DNA from: Roseomonas haemaphysalidis
GTDB lineage: Bacteria; Pseudomonadota; Alphaproteobacteria; Acetobacterales; Acetobacteraceae
DNA: 64,000 nt
Assembly (NCBI RefSeq): GCF_017355405.1
Contig: NZ_CP061177.1
Span: forward strand, 2,773,001-2,837,000
Reading direction: 5' to 3'
Shown piece by piece: positions 49,606 through 59,907 of the stretch (the first letter of the stretch is position 1; every line of letters begins with the position of its first letter). The position numbers and the translations under genes are program-made. A model generated the notes under the pieces. That model ran no database searches and was not told where the DNA came from. It worked only from the letters and a program-made list of their open reading frames with translations.

Positions 49606-50718
49606 TCAGGCAGCCTCGAATTCACTAAGCAGGTCCGGCCCCAGCGCGATCGCCGAGACCCTGCGGAACTTGGGCATCTCCGACAGCAGGTCCAGGGGCA
49701 GCGCTTCCGCCGCCGGCCGGCCATCGGCGCCCATGACGGCGGGAGCATGGAACCAGGCGAGCCGGTCCACCAGCCCCGCGCGCAACAGGGCCGCCGCCAG
49801 GCCGGCGCCACCCTCCGCGAAGACACGGGTGATGCCGCGCACCGCCAGCGCCCGCAGCAGGGCGGCGGGGTCCAGGCCGCTGTCCAGCGCCGGAACCTCG
49901 ATGATCTCCGCGCCACGCCCCCGCAGCGCCTCCAGCGCGGCGGCCGGATGCCCGGCCCGGGTCGCGATCCAGGCGGGTGCGGGGTTGTCCAGTAACTTGG
50001 CGCCGGGCGGCGTGCGCAGGCGGGAATCCGCCACCACCCGCACGGTGGGTAACGGCGCGGCGCCGGGCAGGCGCGCGCTCAGGTCCGGGTCATCGGCCAG
50101 CACGGTGCCGCTGCCCACCAGAACGGCATCGTGCCGCGCGCGCAGCGCATGCACGGCGCGGCGGGCTTCCGGCCCCGTGATCCAGCGGCTTTCACCCGTG
50201 CGCGTGGCGATGCGGCCATCCAGCGTGCTGGCAAGCTTCAGCGTCACCAATGGCAGCCCGGCCGATACGCGTTTCAGGAAGCCGGCGCTGAGCCGGGCCG
50301 CCTCGTCCCGCAGCACGCCGGCCTGGACCTTGATGCCGGCATCCCGCAACAACTGCAGGCCCCGGCCATCGACGCGGGGGTCGGGGTCGCGCAGCGCCAC
50401 CACCACGCGGGCCACGCCGGCGGCGATCAGCGCATCGGTGCATGGCGGCGTGCGGCCCCAGTGGCAGCAGGGCTCCAGGGTCACAAAGGCGGTGGCACCC
50501 CGTGCGGCGTGCCCGGCCCGGCGCAATGCCTCGGTTTCGGCGTGGGGCCGGCCGCCGGGGGCAGTCCAGCCCCGACCCACCACCTCGCCGTCCCGCACGA
50601 TCACGCAACCCACCGCCGGGTTGGGCCAGGTGTTGCCCAGCCCCCGCGCGGCCAGCGACAGTGCGGCCCGCATGTGGGCCTCGTCTTCCGAGGCCTGTGT
50701 CTGGCCCGCCGCCGGCAC
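49606..50718 (-). CDS. ribD: Bifunctional deaminase/reductase RibD
   Basis: A 370-residue bifunctional enzyme of riboflavin synthesis. The N-terminal zinc deaminase shows PHAETEAL and EPCCHWGRTPPCTDAL, with the His-Cys-Cys ligands. The C-terminal reductase begins near LKLASTLDGRIA and has VFAEGGAGLAAALL. The start is a GTG at 50718, three bases after the GNAT gene stop; Met16 is an internal alternative. Typical nrdR-ribD order except for the inserted GNAT gene. Confidence 0.94.
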   Translation of the reverse strand: MPAAGQTQASEDEAHMRAALSLAARGLGNTWPNPAVGCVIVRDGEVVGRGWTAPGGRPHAETEALRRAGHAARGATAFVTLEPCCHWGRTPPCTDALIAAGVARVVVALRDPDPRVDGRGLQLLRDAGIKVQAGVLRDEAARLSAGFLKRVSAGLPLVTLKLASTLDGRIATRTGESRWITGPEARRAVHALRARHDAVLVGSGTVLADDPDLSARLPGAAPLPTVRVVADSRLRTPPGAKLLDNPAPAWIATRAGHPAAALEALRGRGAEIIEVPALDSGLDPAALLRALAVRGITRVFAEGGAGLAAALLRAGLVDRLAWFHAPAVMGADGRPAAEALPLDLLSEMPKFRRVSAIALGPDLLSEFEAA

Positions 50719-50721
50719 CGT

Positions 50722-51297
50722 TCAGGCCGCGACGGCGGCCGCGAGCAGCGGCTTGGCCAGCACGCTGTGGCGCAGCATGGCTTCCAGCACCGGCTCCGGC
50801 CGCAGACCCGCGGTGCGCAGCGCGTAGCCCCGCCGGCGGAACAGGCCCAACGCGCGCAACTGCCCGCTGGGCACCCGCACCCGCAGGCTGGCGACGCCCT
50901 GGCGGCCCAGGGTCTCCTCCATGGCCGCCAGCAGGGCGGAGCCGATGCCCTGCCCGGTGCGGCCGGGCGCCACCCACAGCCCCTGCAGGCGGGCGGGCGG
51001 GTCATTGGCGGCGGGCAACGTGGCCAGGGCGCAACCGACCGGCACGCCATCCACCTCGGCCAGCAGCAACACGCCCGGCGTCGCGGCCAGAAAGCAGGTG
51101 AAGCGCGCGGCATCCGCCCGCGCCCGCAGTTCCGGCGGCAGCAGCACCGCCACGCCCTGCGCGAAGGCCGCGGCGGCGATGGTGGCCAGCGCCGGCCGGT
51201 CGGCCAGCTGCGCCGGGCGAAGCACGATGCCGCCACGCGGACGGACCGCGCCAGGGCGCCAGGCGGCGGGAACCGCGCCGATGTCTGTGAATGTCAC
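50722..51297 (-). CDS. GNAT-family N-acetyltransferase
   Basis: A 191-residue acetyltransferase. The CoA-binding motif A is LQGLWVAPGRTGQGIGSALL (near 105-124), preceded by the beta-4 strand region VPVGCALATLPA. The N-terminal 25 residues look atypical, and the start is unsure: GTG at 51297, TTG at 51300, or a later codon, none with a clear ribosome site. It is inserted between nrdR and ribD inside the riboflavin operon. Acceptor substrate unknown. Confidence 0.8.
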   Translation of the reverse strand: MTFTDIGAVPAAWRPGAVRPRGGIVLRPAQLADRPALATIAAAAFAQGVAVLLPPELRARADAARFTCFLAATPGVLLLAEVDGVPVGCALATLPAANDPPARLQGLWVAPGRTGQGIGSALLAAMEETLGRQGVASLRVRVPSGQLRALGLFRRRGYALRTAGLRPEPVLEAMLRHSVLAKPLLAAAVAA

Positions 51298-51312
51298 CAA
51301 GGGATCAGGTAC

Positions 51313-51783
51313 TCAGCCGTTGTCGGGGTCGGGGGTCTTGCCCAGGGAGCCCAGGAAGGCCTGGAAGTCCTTGGCCTCGCGAAAATTGCGATACACGGAG
51401 GCGAAGCGCACATAGGCCACGGGGTCGAGTTCCCGCAACGTGTCCATCACCATCTCGCCGATGGCGCGGCTGGCGATCTCGCTTTCGCCCTCGGCTTCCA
51501 GGCGGCGCTGGATGCCGTTGACGATGCGCTCCACCCGGTCCTCGTCCACCGGCCGCTTGCGAAGCGCCACGCGGATGGAGCGCGCCAGCTTCTCACGGTC
51601 AAAAGGCACGCGGCGCTGGTCGGACTTCAGCACCGTCAGCTCGCGCAGCGTCACCCGCTCGAAGGTCGTGAAGCGGGCGCCGCAGGAGGGGCAGGATCGC
51701 CGGCGGCGGATGGCCGCGCCGTCATCGGCGGGGCGGCTGTCCTTCACCTGGGTGTCCTCGCTCCCGCAGAAGGGACAGCGCAT
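51313..51783 (-). CDS. nrdR: Transcriptional repressor NrdR
   Basis: A 156-residue repressor of ribonucleotide reductase genes. The zinc ribbon uses Cys3, Cys6, Cys31 and Cys34 (MRCPFC and CPSC), followed by an ATP-cone domain ([20 protein letters not shown]) that senses ATP/dATP. The conserved [11 protein letters not shown] lies near 125. It is 24 bases after glyA, the common proteobacterial order. No NrdR box or nrd gene is seen in this window. Confidence 0.96.
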   Translation of the reverse strand: MRCPFCGSEDTQVKDSRPADDGAAIRRRRSCPSCGARFTTFERVTLRELTVLKSDQRRVPFDREKLARSIRVALRKRPVDEDRVERIVNGIQRRLEAEGESEIASRAIGEMVMDTLRELDPVAYVRFASVYRNFREAKDFQAFLGSLGKTPDPDNG

Positions 51784-51807
51784 GTCTCCGTCCCCTCCCC
51801 CGCGCCC

Positions 51808-53112
51808 TCAGGCCTTGTAGATCGGGAAGCGGTTGCAGAGGTCGAGCACCTGGCGGCCGACCTCGCGCTCCACGGCCTCGTTGGCTTCCGGCGCATTGGC
51901 CTGGGCCAGCCCCTTCAGCACCTGGCCGATGAACTGGCCGATCTCGCGGAACTCCGCCTCGCCCAGCCCGCGGGTGGTGCCGGCGGGCGTGCCCAGGCGA
52001 ATGCCGGAGGTGATGGCCGGCTTCTCGGGGTCGAAGGGCACGGCGTTCTTGTTGCAGGTCAGGTGGGCGCGGCCCAGCGCGGCCTCGGCCAGCTTGCCGG
52101 TCAGCTTCAGGGGGCGCAGGTCCACCAGCATCAGGTGGTTGTCCGTGCCGCCCGTGACGATGCCCGCCCCTTGCGCCTGCAGCTCGGCGGCCAGCGCCTT
52201 GGCATTGGCCACCACGGCCTTGGCATAGGTGCGAAACTCGGGGCGCAGCGCCTCGCCGAAGGCCACGGCCTTGGCGGCGATCACATGCATCAGCGGGCCG
52301 CCCTGCAGGCCGGGGAAGACGGCGCTGTTGAACTTCTTGGCCAGCGCCTCGTCGTTGGTCAGGATCATGCCGCCGCGCGGCCCGCGCAGCGTCTTGTGGG
52401 TGGTGGTCGTCACCACGTGGGCATGCGGGATCGGGCTGTCATGCGCGCCACCGGCGACGAGGCCCGCGAAATGCGCCATGTCCACCATGAACCAGGCACC
52501 GACCTCGTCCGCGATCTGGCGGAAGCGGGCGAAGTCCCAGGCGCGGGAATATGCGGAGCCGCCGGCGACGATCAGCTTGGGGCGGGACTCGCGCGCGATG
52601 CGGGCCACCTCCTCCATGTCGATGGTCTGGTCTTCCTGGCGCACCGTGTAGGGCGCGACCTTGAACCACTTGCCGGACTGGTTGGCGGGCGAGCCATGGG
52701 TCAGGTGCCCGCCGGCCGCGAGGTCCAGGCCCATGAAGGTGTCGCCCGGCTGCAGCAAGGCGAAGAACACCGCCTGGTTCGCCTGCGCGCCGCTGTGCGG
52801 CTGCACATTGGCGAAGCCCACGTTGAACAGCTTCTTGGCGCGCTCGATCGCCAGCGTCTCGGCCACGTCCACGAACTCGCAGCCGCCGTAGTAGCGGCGG
52901 CCGGGATAGCCCTCCGCGTACTTGTTGGTCAGCACCGAGCCCTGGGCTTCCAGCACGGCGCGGGACACGATGTTCTCGCTAGCGATCAGCTCGATGCCGT
53001 CCTGCTGCCGCACCAGCTCGCGGCCGATGGCGTCCAGGATCTCCGGGTCGGTTTCGGACAGCGGGGCGGAGAAGAACCGGCCGGCGCCGGCGACGGGGGT
53101 GATGTCGTTCAT
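51808..53112 (-). CDS. glyA: Serine hydroxymethyltransferase GlyA
   Basis: A 434-residue PLP enzyme converting serine and tetrahydrofolate to glycine and methylene-THF. Markers: [18 protein letters not shown] (near 40), [20 protein letters not shown] (near 58), and the PLP-lysine segment [16 protein letters not shown] (near 235). The C-terminus is complete ([18 protein letters not shown]). Four bases follow rpiB, so the two share a transcript. Confidence 0.97.
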   Translation of the reverse strand: MNDITPVAGAGRFFSAPLSETDPEILDAIGRELVRQQDGIELIASENIVSRAVLEAQGSVLTNKYAEGYPGRRYYGGCEFVDVAETLAIERAKKLFNVGFANVQPHSGAQANQAVFFALLQPGDTFMGLDLAAGGHLTHGSPANQSGKWFKVAPYTVRQEDQTIDMEEVARIARESRPKLIVAGGSAYSRAWDFARFRQIADEVGAWFMVDMAHFAGLVAGGAHDSPIPHAHVVTTTTHKTLRGPRGGMILTNDEALAKKFNSAVFPGLQGGPLMHVIAAKAVAFGEALRPEFRTYAKAVVANAKALAAELQAQGAGIVTGGTDNHLMLVDLRPLKLTGKLAEAALGRAHLTCNKNAVPFDPEKPAITSGIRLGTPAGTTRGLGEAEFREIGQFIGQVLKGLAQANAPEANEAVEREVGRQVLDLCNRFPIYKA

Positions 53113-53116
53113 GGCG

Positions 53117-54752
<1,636 letters not shown>

Positions 54753-54771
54753 CGCGGTTGTCACCCCTGCG

Positions 54772-54808
54772 CCATGGAACGGGATGCCGCCAGGCCCCGT
54801 TGCCATGG
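54772..54808. terminator. Hairpin between hemB and the YXWGXW gene
   Basis: CCATGGAACGGG and CCCGTT-G-CCATGG form a twelve-base-pair stem with one bulged G and a 12-nt loop, starting 19 bases after the hemB stop. No T-run. It may terminate or attenuate transcription before the small lipoprotein gene at 54836. Confidence 0.4.
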
Positions 54809-54835
54809 ACGTTTCTGGCAGGGAGATCGCGAAAC

Positions 54836-55195
54836 ATGCTGAACCCTTTGCGCGGGGCCGCGGGCCTCGGTGCGTTGGCGCTTCTGGGCCTGTCCGCCTG
54901 CGTGCCGCCGCCGCCCGCCGTCGGTGGCTATGCCCCGGTCGCGCCCGTTCATGCGCCGGCGCCCGTGGTGGTTCCCTACCCTGCGGTGCCGCCGCTGCGG
55001 GCCGAGATACGCCCACCGCCGCCGGTCGGGCTACGGCTGGTATGGCAGCCCGGCCATTGGCAGTGGAACGGCTACGAATATGTCTGGAGCGAGGGGCGCT
55101 GGGTGCAGCAGCGCATCGTCGCGCAACGCTGGGAGCCGGGCCACTGGGTGGACCGCGGCGGCCGCTGGGCGTGGGAGCCGGCGGGCTGGCGCTAG
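54836..55195 (+). CDS. YXWGXW-repeat lipoprotein
   Basis: A 119-residue exported protein. The signal peptide ends in a lipobox-like LLGLSAC, followed by a Pro/Val/Ala-rich linker. Two copies of a Trp-rich repeat follow (WQPGHWQWNGYEYVWSEGRW near 70-90, WEPGHWVDRGGRWAWEPAGW near 100-119), which is the YXWGXW family. Such proteins are common in proteobacteria with no assigned role; an envelope structural role is plausible. The ATG at 54836 is preceded by AGGGAGA; the longer frame upstream overlaps hemB. Confidence 0.85.
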   Translation: MLNPLRGAAGLGALALLGLSACVPPPPAVGGYAPVAPVHAPAPVVVPYPAVPPLRAEIRPPPPVGLRLVWQPGHWQWNGYEYVWSEGRWVQQRIVAQRWEPGHWVDRGGRWAWEPAGWR

Positions 55196-55204
55196 GCCAA
55201 TGGC

Positions 55205-55230
55205 GGGGCGGGAGCCGAAGCTCCCGCCCC
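55205..55230. terminator. Hairpin between convergent genes
   Basis: Eleven-base-pair perfect stem GGGGCGGGAGC and GCTCCCGCCCC with a CGAA tetraloop, starting 9 bases after the YXWGXW gene and ending 7 bases before the convergent esterase stop. No T-tract on either strand; probably a shared bidirectional terminator. Confidence 0.6.
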
Positions 55231-55237
55231 TGTCACG

Positions 55238-56380
55238 TCAGGCGCGGGGGCGCCGGGCGTTGCGGCGCGGCGCCACCACGGCGGGTGCCGGCGCGGCGAA
55301 GGCGGCCTGCAGCTCCGCCGCGACGAAGCGCTGCGCATCGCCCGCCTTGGACAGGACCTTGGGGTCGGCGCCGAAGAACTCGTGCGTCACACCCATGTAG
55401 TCACGCTCGACCACCTGCACGCCGTTGGCGCGCAGCTTCTCGCCCAGGGCCTTGCCTTCGCTGTTCAGCGGGTCGATCTCGGCGGTGACGATGATCGCCT
55501 TGGGCAGGCCGCGCAGCTCGGCATTGCCCACCACGTTCAGGCGCGGGTCGGTCTTCTCGGACGGCGCGCCGGTGCCGTAGTTGTCGAAGAACCACTTCAT
55601 CATCGCGGCGTTCAGCGGCTTGGCCATGGCGTTGGCGCGGTAGGACGGGGTGGTCATGTCCGTGCCCGCCACGGGGTAGATGAGGCCCATCGCCACCGGC
55701 AGGGGCGCCCGTGCCTCGCGCGCCATCATGGCGACGTTGATGGCCAGGTTGCCACCCGCGCTTTCGCCGACCACGGCGACCCGCGACAGGTCGCCACCCA
55801 GCTGCGCCGCGTTCTGCAGCGCCCAGATGTAGGCGGCATAGGCATCGTCATGCGCGGCGGGGAAGCGATGCTCGGGGCCCTGGCGATAATGCACGGAGAT
55901 GACGATGGCGCCGGTATCGGCGGCCAGCGCGCGCGGCGAGGAGTCGTAGACGTCCAGGTCGGCGATCACGAAGCCGCCGCCGTGGAAATAAACGATCATC
56001 GGCAGGCGCGGCAGCGGCTCGCCCCGCGCGGGCGCCGCCTGCGGCACGTAGATGCGGGCCTGCAGCGGGCCGGCGGAACCGGGGATGGTGATGTCGCGCA
56101 CCTGCGGGATGGCGCGCGGCGCGGTGGGCAGGCCCAGCATGCGCTGGCGGGCCTTCACGGCATCGGCCATGCTCGGCTGGCGGCGCGCCTCGGCCGGCGT
56201 CAGCGTCTCGATCGGCTTGGGGTTCAGCGACGCGAAGGCTTCCAGCAGGCCGCGCATCTCGGGGTCGGCACGGCCGGTCGGGTCGGCGGGCGGCATGGGG
56301 GAGACGTCGGTGGCACAGGCGGACAGCGCGGCGAGGCCGAAGGGCAGCAACAGGCTGGCACGGCGGGACAGCATGGTCAT
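55238..56380 (-). CDS. Alpha/beta hydrolase lipoprotein, hormone-sensitive-lipase type
   Basis: A 380-residue exported esterase. Signal sequence RRASLLLPFGLAALSAC with a lipobox at Cys22 or so. The hydrolase domain has the HSL-family oxyanion motif YFHGGGFVIADLD, nucleophile VVGESAGGNLA, the acid in VTAEIDPLNSEG and the histidine in GVTHEFFG. The C-terminus is a basic, Ala/Pro-rich tail. The ATG at 56380 has AGGAGAG about ten bases upstream. Likely hydrolyses short acyl esters at the envelope; natural substrate unknown. It does not appear coupled to the malonate cluster upstream, being 98 bases away. Confidence 0.88.
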   Translation of the reverse strand: MTMLSRRASLLLPFGLAALSACATDVSPMPPADPTGRADPEMRGLLEAFASLNPKPIETLTPAEARRQPSMADAVKARQRMLGLPTAPRAIPQVRDITIPGSAGPLQARIYVPQAAPARGEPLPRLPMIVYFHGGGFVIADLDVYDSSPRALAADTGAIVISVHYRQGPEHRFPAAHDDAYAAYIWALQNAAQLGGDLSRVAVVGESAGGNLAINVAMMAREARAPLPVAMGLIYPVAGTDMTTPSYRANAMAKPLNAAMMKWFFDNYGTGAPSEKTDPRLNVVGNAELRGLPKAIIVTAEIDPLNSEGKALGEKLRANGVQVVERDYMGVTHEFFGADPKVLSKAGDAQRFVAAELQAAFAAPAPAVVAPRRNARRPRA

Positions 56381-56478
56381 GACGGGGGGTCTCTCCTGAT
56401 CGGCACCCCCCATCCCGGACGTGGGAAGCGAGGCATTACCGCTGCCGGAAACGCTTTGTTACCGCCCCGGTTGCGCTG

Positions 56479-57321
56479 CTAATCGCGCAGGAAACCGCGG
56501 ATCATGCCGGTCTGCGCCGGGTCCATGAGGGCCGGAGCGTGGCCGCAGCCGGCGATGGTCGCCAGCGTCACGCCGGGCTTCAGGGCCATGCGGGCGGCCG
56601 TGGCCGCGGTCAGCAGGGGGCTGGTTTCACCGCGCAGCAGCAGCACCGGCCGGTCCAGCGCATCCCACATCGGCCACAACACGATGTCCGTCGGCGCGGC
56701 GGCCTGCATCGGCTTGGCGATGGCCGGGTCGTAGTGCAACGTCACGCGGCCGCCGGGCGTCATGCGCGCCGATGTCTCGGCCAGGTGCCGCCATTCGGCC
56801 GGCGACAGCGGTCCGAAGCCGGCGTGGATGACGCGCAGATGCGCTTCCAGCGCGTCAATCCCGGCGAAGTCTGGCCCGAAGCCGACATAGGCGGCGATGC
56901 CGGCCAGCGCCGCCGCCGGGATCTCGGCGCCCACGTCGTTGAGCACCAGCCGCCCGACCCTGTTCCCCGGCAGGCTGGCGAGCGCCATGCCGATCAGCCC
57001 GCCCATCGAGGTCCCGACCCAGTCGAACCGCCCCAGCCCCGCCAGCAGCGGCGCCAGCGCCGCGAGGTAGCTTGGCACGGCGTAGAGGCTGCCATCCGGT
57101 AGCCAGGAGGACAGGCCACGCCCGGGCATGTCCGGGCAGATCACCCGACGCCCGTCCCCGGCCAGCTCTCGGGCCAGGGTGTCGAAGTCCCGGCCCGTGC
57201 GGGTCAGGCCATGCACGCAGACCACCGGCGCGCCGTCCGCCGGCCCCCATTCGGCCCAGCGGAGATCCACCGGGCCGAAGGGGAGCGGGACGCGCAGCGC
57301 GCCGAGGCGGGGTTCAGACAA
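56479..57321 (-). CDS. Alpha/beta hydrolase
   Basis: A 280-residue cytoplasmic hydrolase: VCVHGLTRTGRDFD oxyanion loop, DMPGRGLSSWL, nucleophile in WVGTSMGGLIGM (near 115), and the histidine in AGCGHAPALMD. The likely start is a TTG at 57321, inside the last codons of the CoA-transferase gene (8-base overlap), because the usual N-terminus begins there; an upstream start would overlap further. It is the last gene of the malonate-type cluster. It could cleave an ester or thioester linked to that pathway, but this is inference. Confidence 0.85.
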   Translation of the reverse strand: MSEPRLGALRVPLPFGPVDLRWAEWGPADGAPVVCVHGLTRTGRDFDTLARELAGDGRRVICPDMPGRGLSSWLPDGSLYAVPSYLAALAPLLAGLGRFDWVGTSMGGLIGMALASLPGNRVGRLVLNDVGAEIPAAALAGIAAYVGFGPDFAGIDALEAHLRVIHAGFGPLSPAEWRHLAETSARMTPGGRVTLHYDPAIAKPMQAAAPTDIVLWPMWDALDRPVLLLRGETSPLLTAATAARMALKPGVTLATIAGCGHAPALMDPAQTGMIRGFLRD

Positions 57322-58516
57322 TCCCGCCGTCCCGCAGCTTCGCGATGGCGGCGGCATCGTGCCCGAGCGAGGCCAGCACCTCGTCCGTGTGCTGGCCGAG
57401 CACGGGGGCGGCCGAGCGGTAGTCCGGCGGCGTGGCGGAAAGCTTCACGGGATTGGCGATCACCGTAACCGGCTCGCCCGAGGCATGGTCCATCGTCACC
57501 AGCATCTCGCGGGCCTGGACATGCGGGTCGGCGAAGACCTTTTCCAGCGTGTTGATCGGGCCGCAGCCGATCTTCAGCGCTTCCAGCTTGGCGATCCACT
57601 CGTCGGTGGGCTTGGTCCTGGTCAGCGCCGTCAGCGTTTCGGTCACCAGCGCGCGGTTGCCGACGCGGGCGGCGTTGGTGCTGTAACGTTCGTCCGCCAG
57701 CAGGTGCTCCAGCCCGAAGTTCTTGCAGAACCGCTCGAACGTCGGGTCGTTGCCGATGGACAGCACCATGTAGCCATCGGCCGTGGGGAACACCTGGTAG
57801 GGCACGATGTTGGGGTGCTGGTTGCCCAGCCGCGGCGGGTTCTGCCCGGTGGCCAGGTAGTTCATGCCCTGGTTGGCCAGCCACGCCACGTGCGTGTCCA
57901 GCATGCTGATGTCGATCTGCTGCCCCTGCCCCGTCGCCTGCTTGTGCCGCAGCGCCGCCAGGATGCCGATGGTGCCGTAGAGCCCCGCGAACAGGTCCGC
58001 CACCGGGATGCCGACCTTCTGCGGCTCGCCCTCGATCTCGCCGGTCAGCGACATCACGCCGCCCATCGCCTGGATCAGAGCGTCGTAGCCCGGGCGCGGC
58101 GCGTAGGGGCCGGTTTGGCCGAAGCCGGTGATGGAGCAGTAGATCAGCCCGGGATACTTCTCCTTCAGCTGTTCCCAGCCCAGCCCGTACTTGGCCAGCG
58201 CGCCGACCTTGAAGTTCTCCACCAGGATGTCGGCGGATTCCAGAAGCTGGTGGACGATCGCCTGCGCCTCGGGCTTGGCGATATCCAGCGTGATGGACTT
58301 CTTGTTGCGGTTGACGCCGACGAAGTAGGCGCTTTCCCGCGTGTTCGGCATGAAGGGCGGCGCGAAGCCGCGCGTGTCGTCCCCCGCCTCGGGACGTTCG
58401 ATCTTGATCACCTCGGCGCCGAGGTCGCCGAGCATCTGCGTGCAGGTGGGGCCGGCGAGCACGCGGGTGAGGTCCACCACGCGCAGGCCCTTGAGCGGTC
58501 CGGTCGGTTCAGTCAT
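57314..58516 (-). CDS. Class III (CaiB/BaiF) CoA-transferase
   Basis: A 400-residue family III CoA-transferase. The N-terminal LKGLRVVDLTRVLAGPTCTQ and LGAEVIKIERPEAGDDTRG are characteristic, and the catalytic aspartate is in RPGYDALIQAMGG (near 155). These enzymes move CoA between acids through an aspartyl-CoA mixed anhydride. The start at 58516 fits homology; 11 codons upstream are probably not used. It follows the MatC carrier gene by 33 bases. In a cluster with malonyl-CoA decarboxylase and no MatB, it is a good candidate for activating malonate with CoA from acetyl-CoA or succinyl-CoA. Confidence 0.9.
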   Translation of the reverse strand: MTEPTGPLKGLRVVDLTRVLAGPTCTQMLGDLGAEVIKIERPEAGDDTRGFAPPFMPNTRESAYFVGVNRNKKSITLDIAKPEAQAIVHQLLESADILVENFKVGALAKYGLGWEQLKEKYPGLIYCSITGFGQTGPYAPRPGYDALIQAMGGVMSLTGEIEGEPQKVGIPVADLFAGLYGTIGILAALRHKQATGQGQQIDISMLDTHVAWLANQGMNYLATGQNPPRLGNQHPNIVPYQVFPTADGYMVLSIGNDPTFERFCKNFGLEHLLADERYSTNAARVGNRALVTETLTALTRTKPTDEWIAKLEALKIGCGPINTLEKVFADPHVQAREMLVTMDHASGEPVTVIANPVKLSATPPDYRSAAPVLGQHTDEVLASLGHDAAAIAKLRDGGIV

Positions 58517-58549
58517 GGCATCAGGTCTTTCTTGCTCGCGGGCACTCAA

Positions 58550-59863
58550 TCACATCCAGTTCGGCACGACCAGAATGGCCCAGGCCAGCAGCGGGCCCAG
58601 CGCCACCACCAGGCCGCTATAGATCAGGAAGCGGCGGAACAACGTGTCGCGCTCGCTTTCAGCAGCATTGGCCACCACCAGCGCGCCATTGGTGGAAAAG
58701 GGGCTGACATCCACGATGGTGGCGGAGATGGCCAGCGCCGCCACCATGCCGGCCGGGCCGATATGCCCCTGCATCATCAGCGGCACCGCCAGCGGGATGA
58801 TGGCGCCCAGCACGCCGACGGAGGACGCGAAGGCCGAGACGATGCCGCCCACGTAGCACAGCAGCAGCGCCGCCAGCAGCGGCATGCCGAGGTTGGTGAC
58901 GCTGTTGCTGACCATGTCCACCGCGCCGGACTTCTGCAGCACCGCGACATAGGTGATGACACCCGAGATCAGCAGCACGGTGGACCAGCTGACCTTGTCG
59001 ATCGCGCCCTTCTGCGCTTCCGGCGACAGCAGCGCCAGGATCACCGCGATGGTGATGGCCACCATGCCGACGTTGAGCCCGAAGGCCAGCGAGCCGACGC
59101 CCAGGATGACCAGCCCCGCCAGGGTCAGCATCTGGTCGCGCGTGGCCGTTTCGCGCACCGCGTGGCCGGCGCTGGCCGGCGTTCCGCCATGGCCGCGCAC
59201 ATCGACCGAGGCGCCGCCGCCCTGCTCCAGGCTGTTGTCGCCGCCCGTGTCGCGCCGGCCCAGCAGCTTCAAGCCGCCGAAGGCCACGAAGACCCCGATG
59301 GCGACCAGCAGGTTGAAGATCAGGCTGGCCAGAAACAGGAAGACCTCGCTGCCTTCCATGCCCGCGCGCTCGACGATCTGGTTGGTGATGCCGCCATAGA
59401 TGCTGATGGGCGAGAAGCCACCCCCCTGCGCGCCATGGATCACCAGCAGGCCCATCATCAGCGGGTCGATCCTGTAGTGCCGCGCGAAGCGCAGCGCGAT
59501 CGGCGCGATGATGGCCACCGCCGCCGGGCTGACGGCACCGATGGCGGTCAGCACCGCCGCCACGCAGAACATCACCCACGGGATCAGCGCGATGCGGCCG
59601 CCGACGCCGCGCACCGCCCAATGCACCAAAAGGTCGATGGTGCCGTTCTTCTGCGCGATGGCGAACAGGTAGGTGATGCCGACCAGGGTGACGAACAGAT
59701 CCCCGGGAAAGCCCGCCAGGATGGCATTGGCGCCCATGCCGACGATGAAGGTGCCGATCAGAAAGGCGAGCGCGAAGGCCAGGGCGCCCATGTTGATCGG
59801 CAGCGCGGTGCCGATCACGAACATGACGACCAGCCCCAGGATGGAGGCAATGGCAGGAGACAA
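58550..59863 (-). CDS. matC: MatC-like dicarboxylate carrier
   Basis: A 437-residue membrane protein with ten or more helices and the MatC N-terminal pattern (ALPINMGALAFALAFLIGTF and GFPGDLFVTLVGITYLFAIA). A second conserved block reads HGAQGGGFSPISIYGGITNQI, and the second half ends with SATIVDVSPFSTNGALVVAN. It belongs to the ion-transporter superfamily of dicarboxylate carriers; Rhizobium MatC moves malonate. A hydrophilic loop near 205-240 separates the halves. It lies 44 bases after malonyl-CoA decarboxylase, which supports malonate as substrate. Confidence 0.88.
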   Translation of the reverse strand: MSPAIASILGLVVMFVIGTALPINMGALAFALAFLIGTFIVGMGANAILAGFPGDLFVTLVGITYLFAIAQKNGTIDLLVHWAVRGVGGRIALIPWVMFCVAAVLTAIGAVSPAAVAIIAPIALRFARHYRIDPLMMGLLVIHGAQGGGFSPISIYGGITNQIVERAGMEGSEVFLFLASLIFNLLVAIGVFVAFGGLKLLGRRDTGGDNSLEQGGGASVDVRGHGGTPASAGHAVRETATRDQMLTLAGLVILGVGSLAFGLNVGMVAITIAVILALLSPEAQKGAIDKVSWSTVLLISGVITYVAVLQKSGAVDMVSNSVTNLGMPLLAALLLCYVGGIVSAFASSVGVLGAIIPLAVPLMMQGHIGPAGMVAALAISATIVDVSPFSTNGALVVANAAESERDTLFRRFLIYSGLVVALGPLLAWAILVVPNWM

Positions 59864-59907
59864 AATGAACGTTCCTTTGTTTTTGGGCGCGCGAAAGACG
59901 CGCGGCG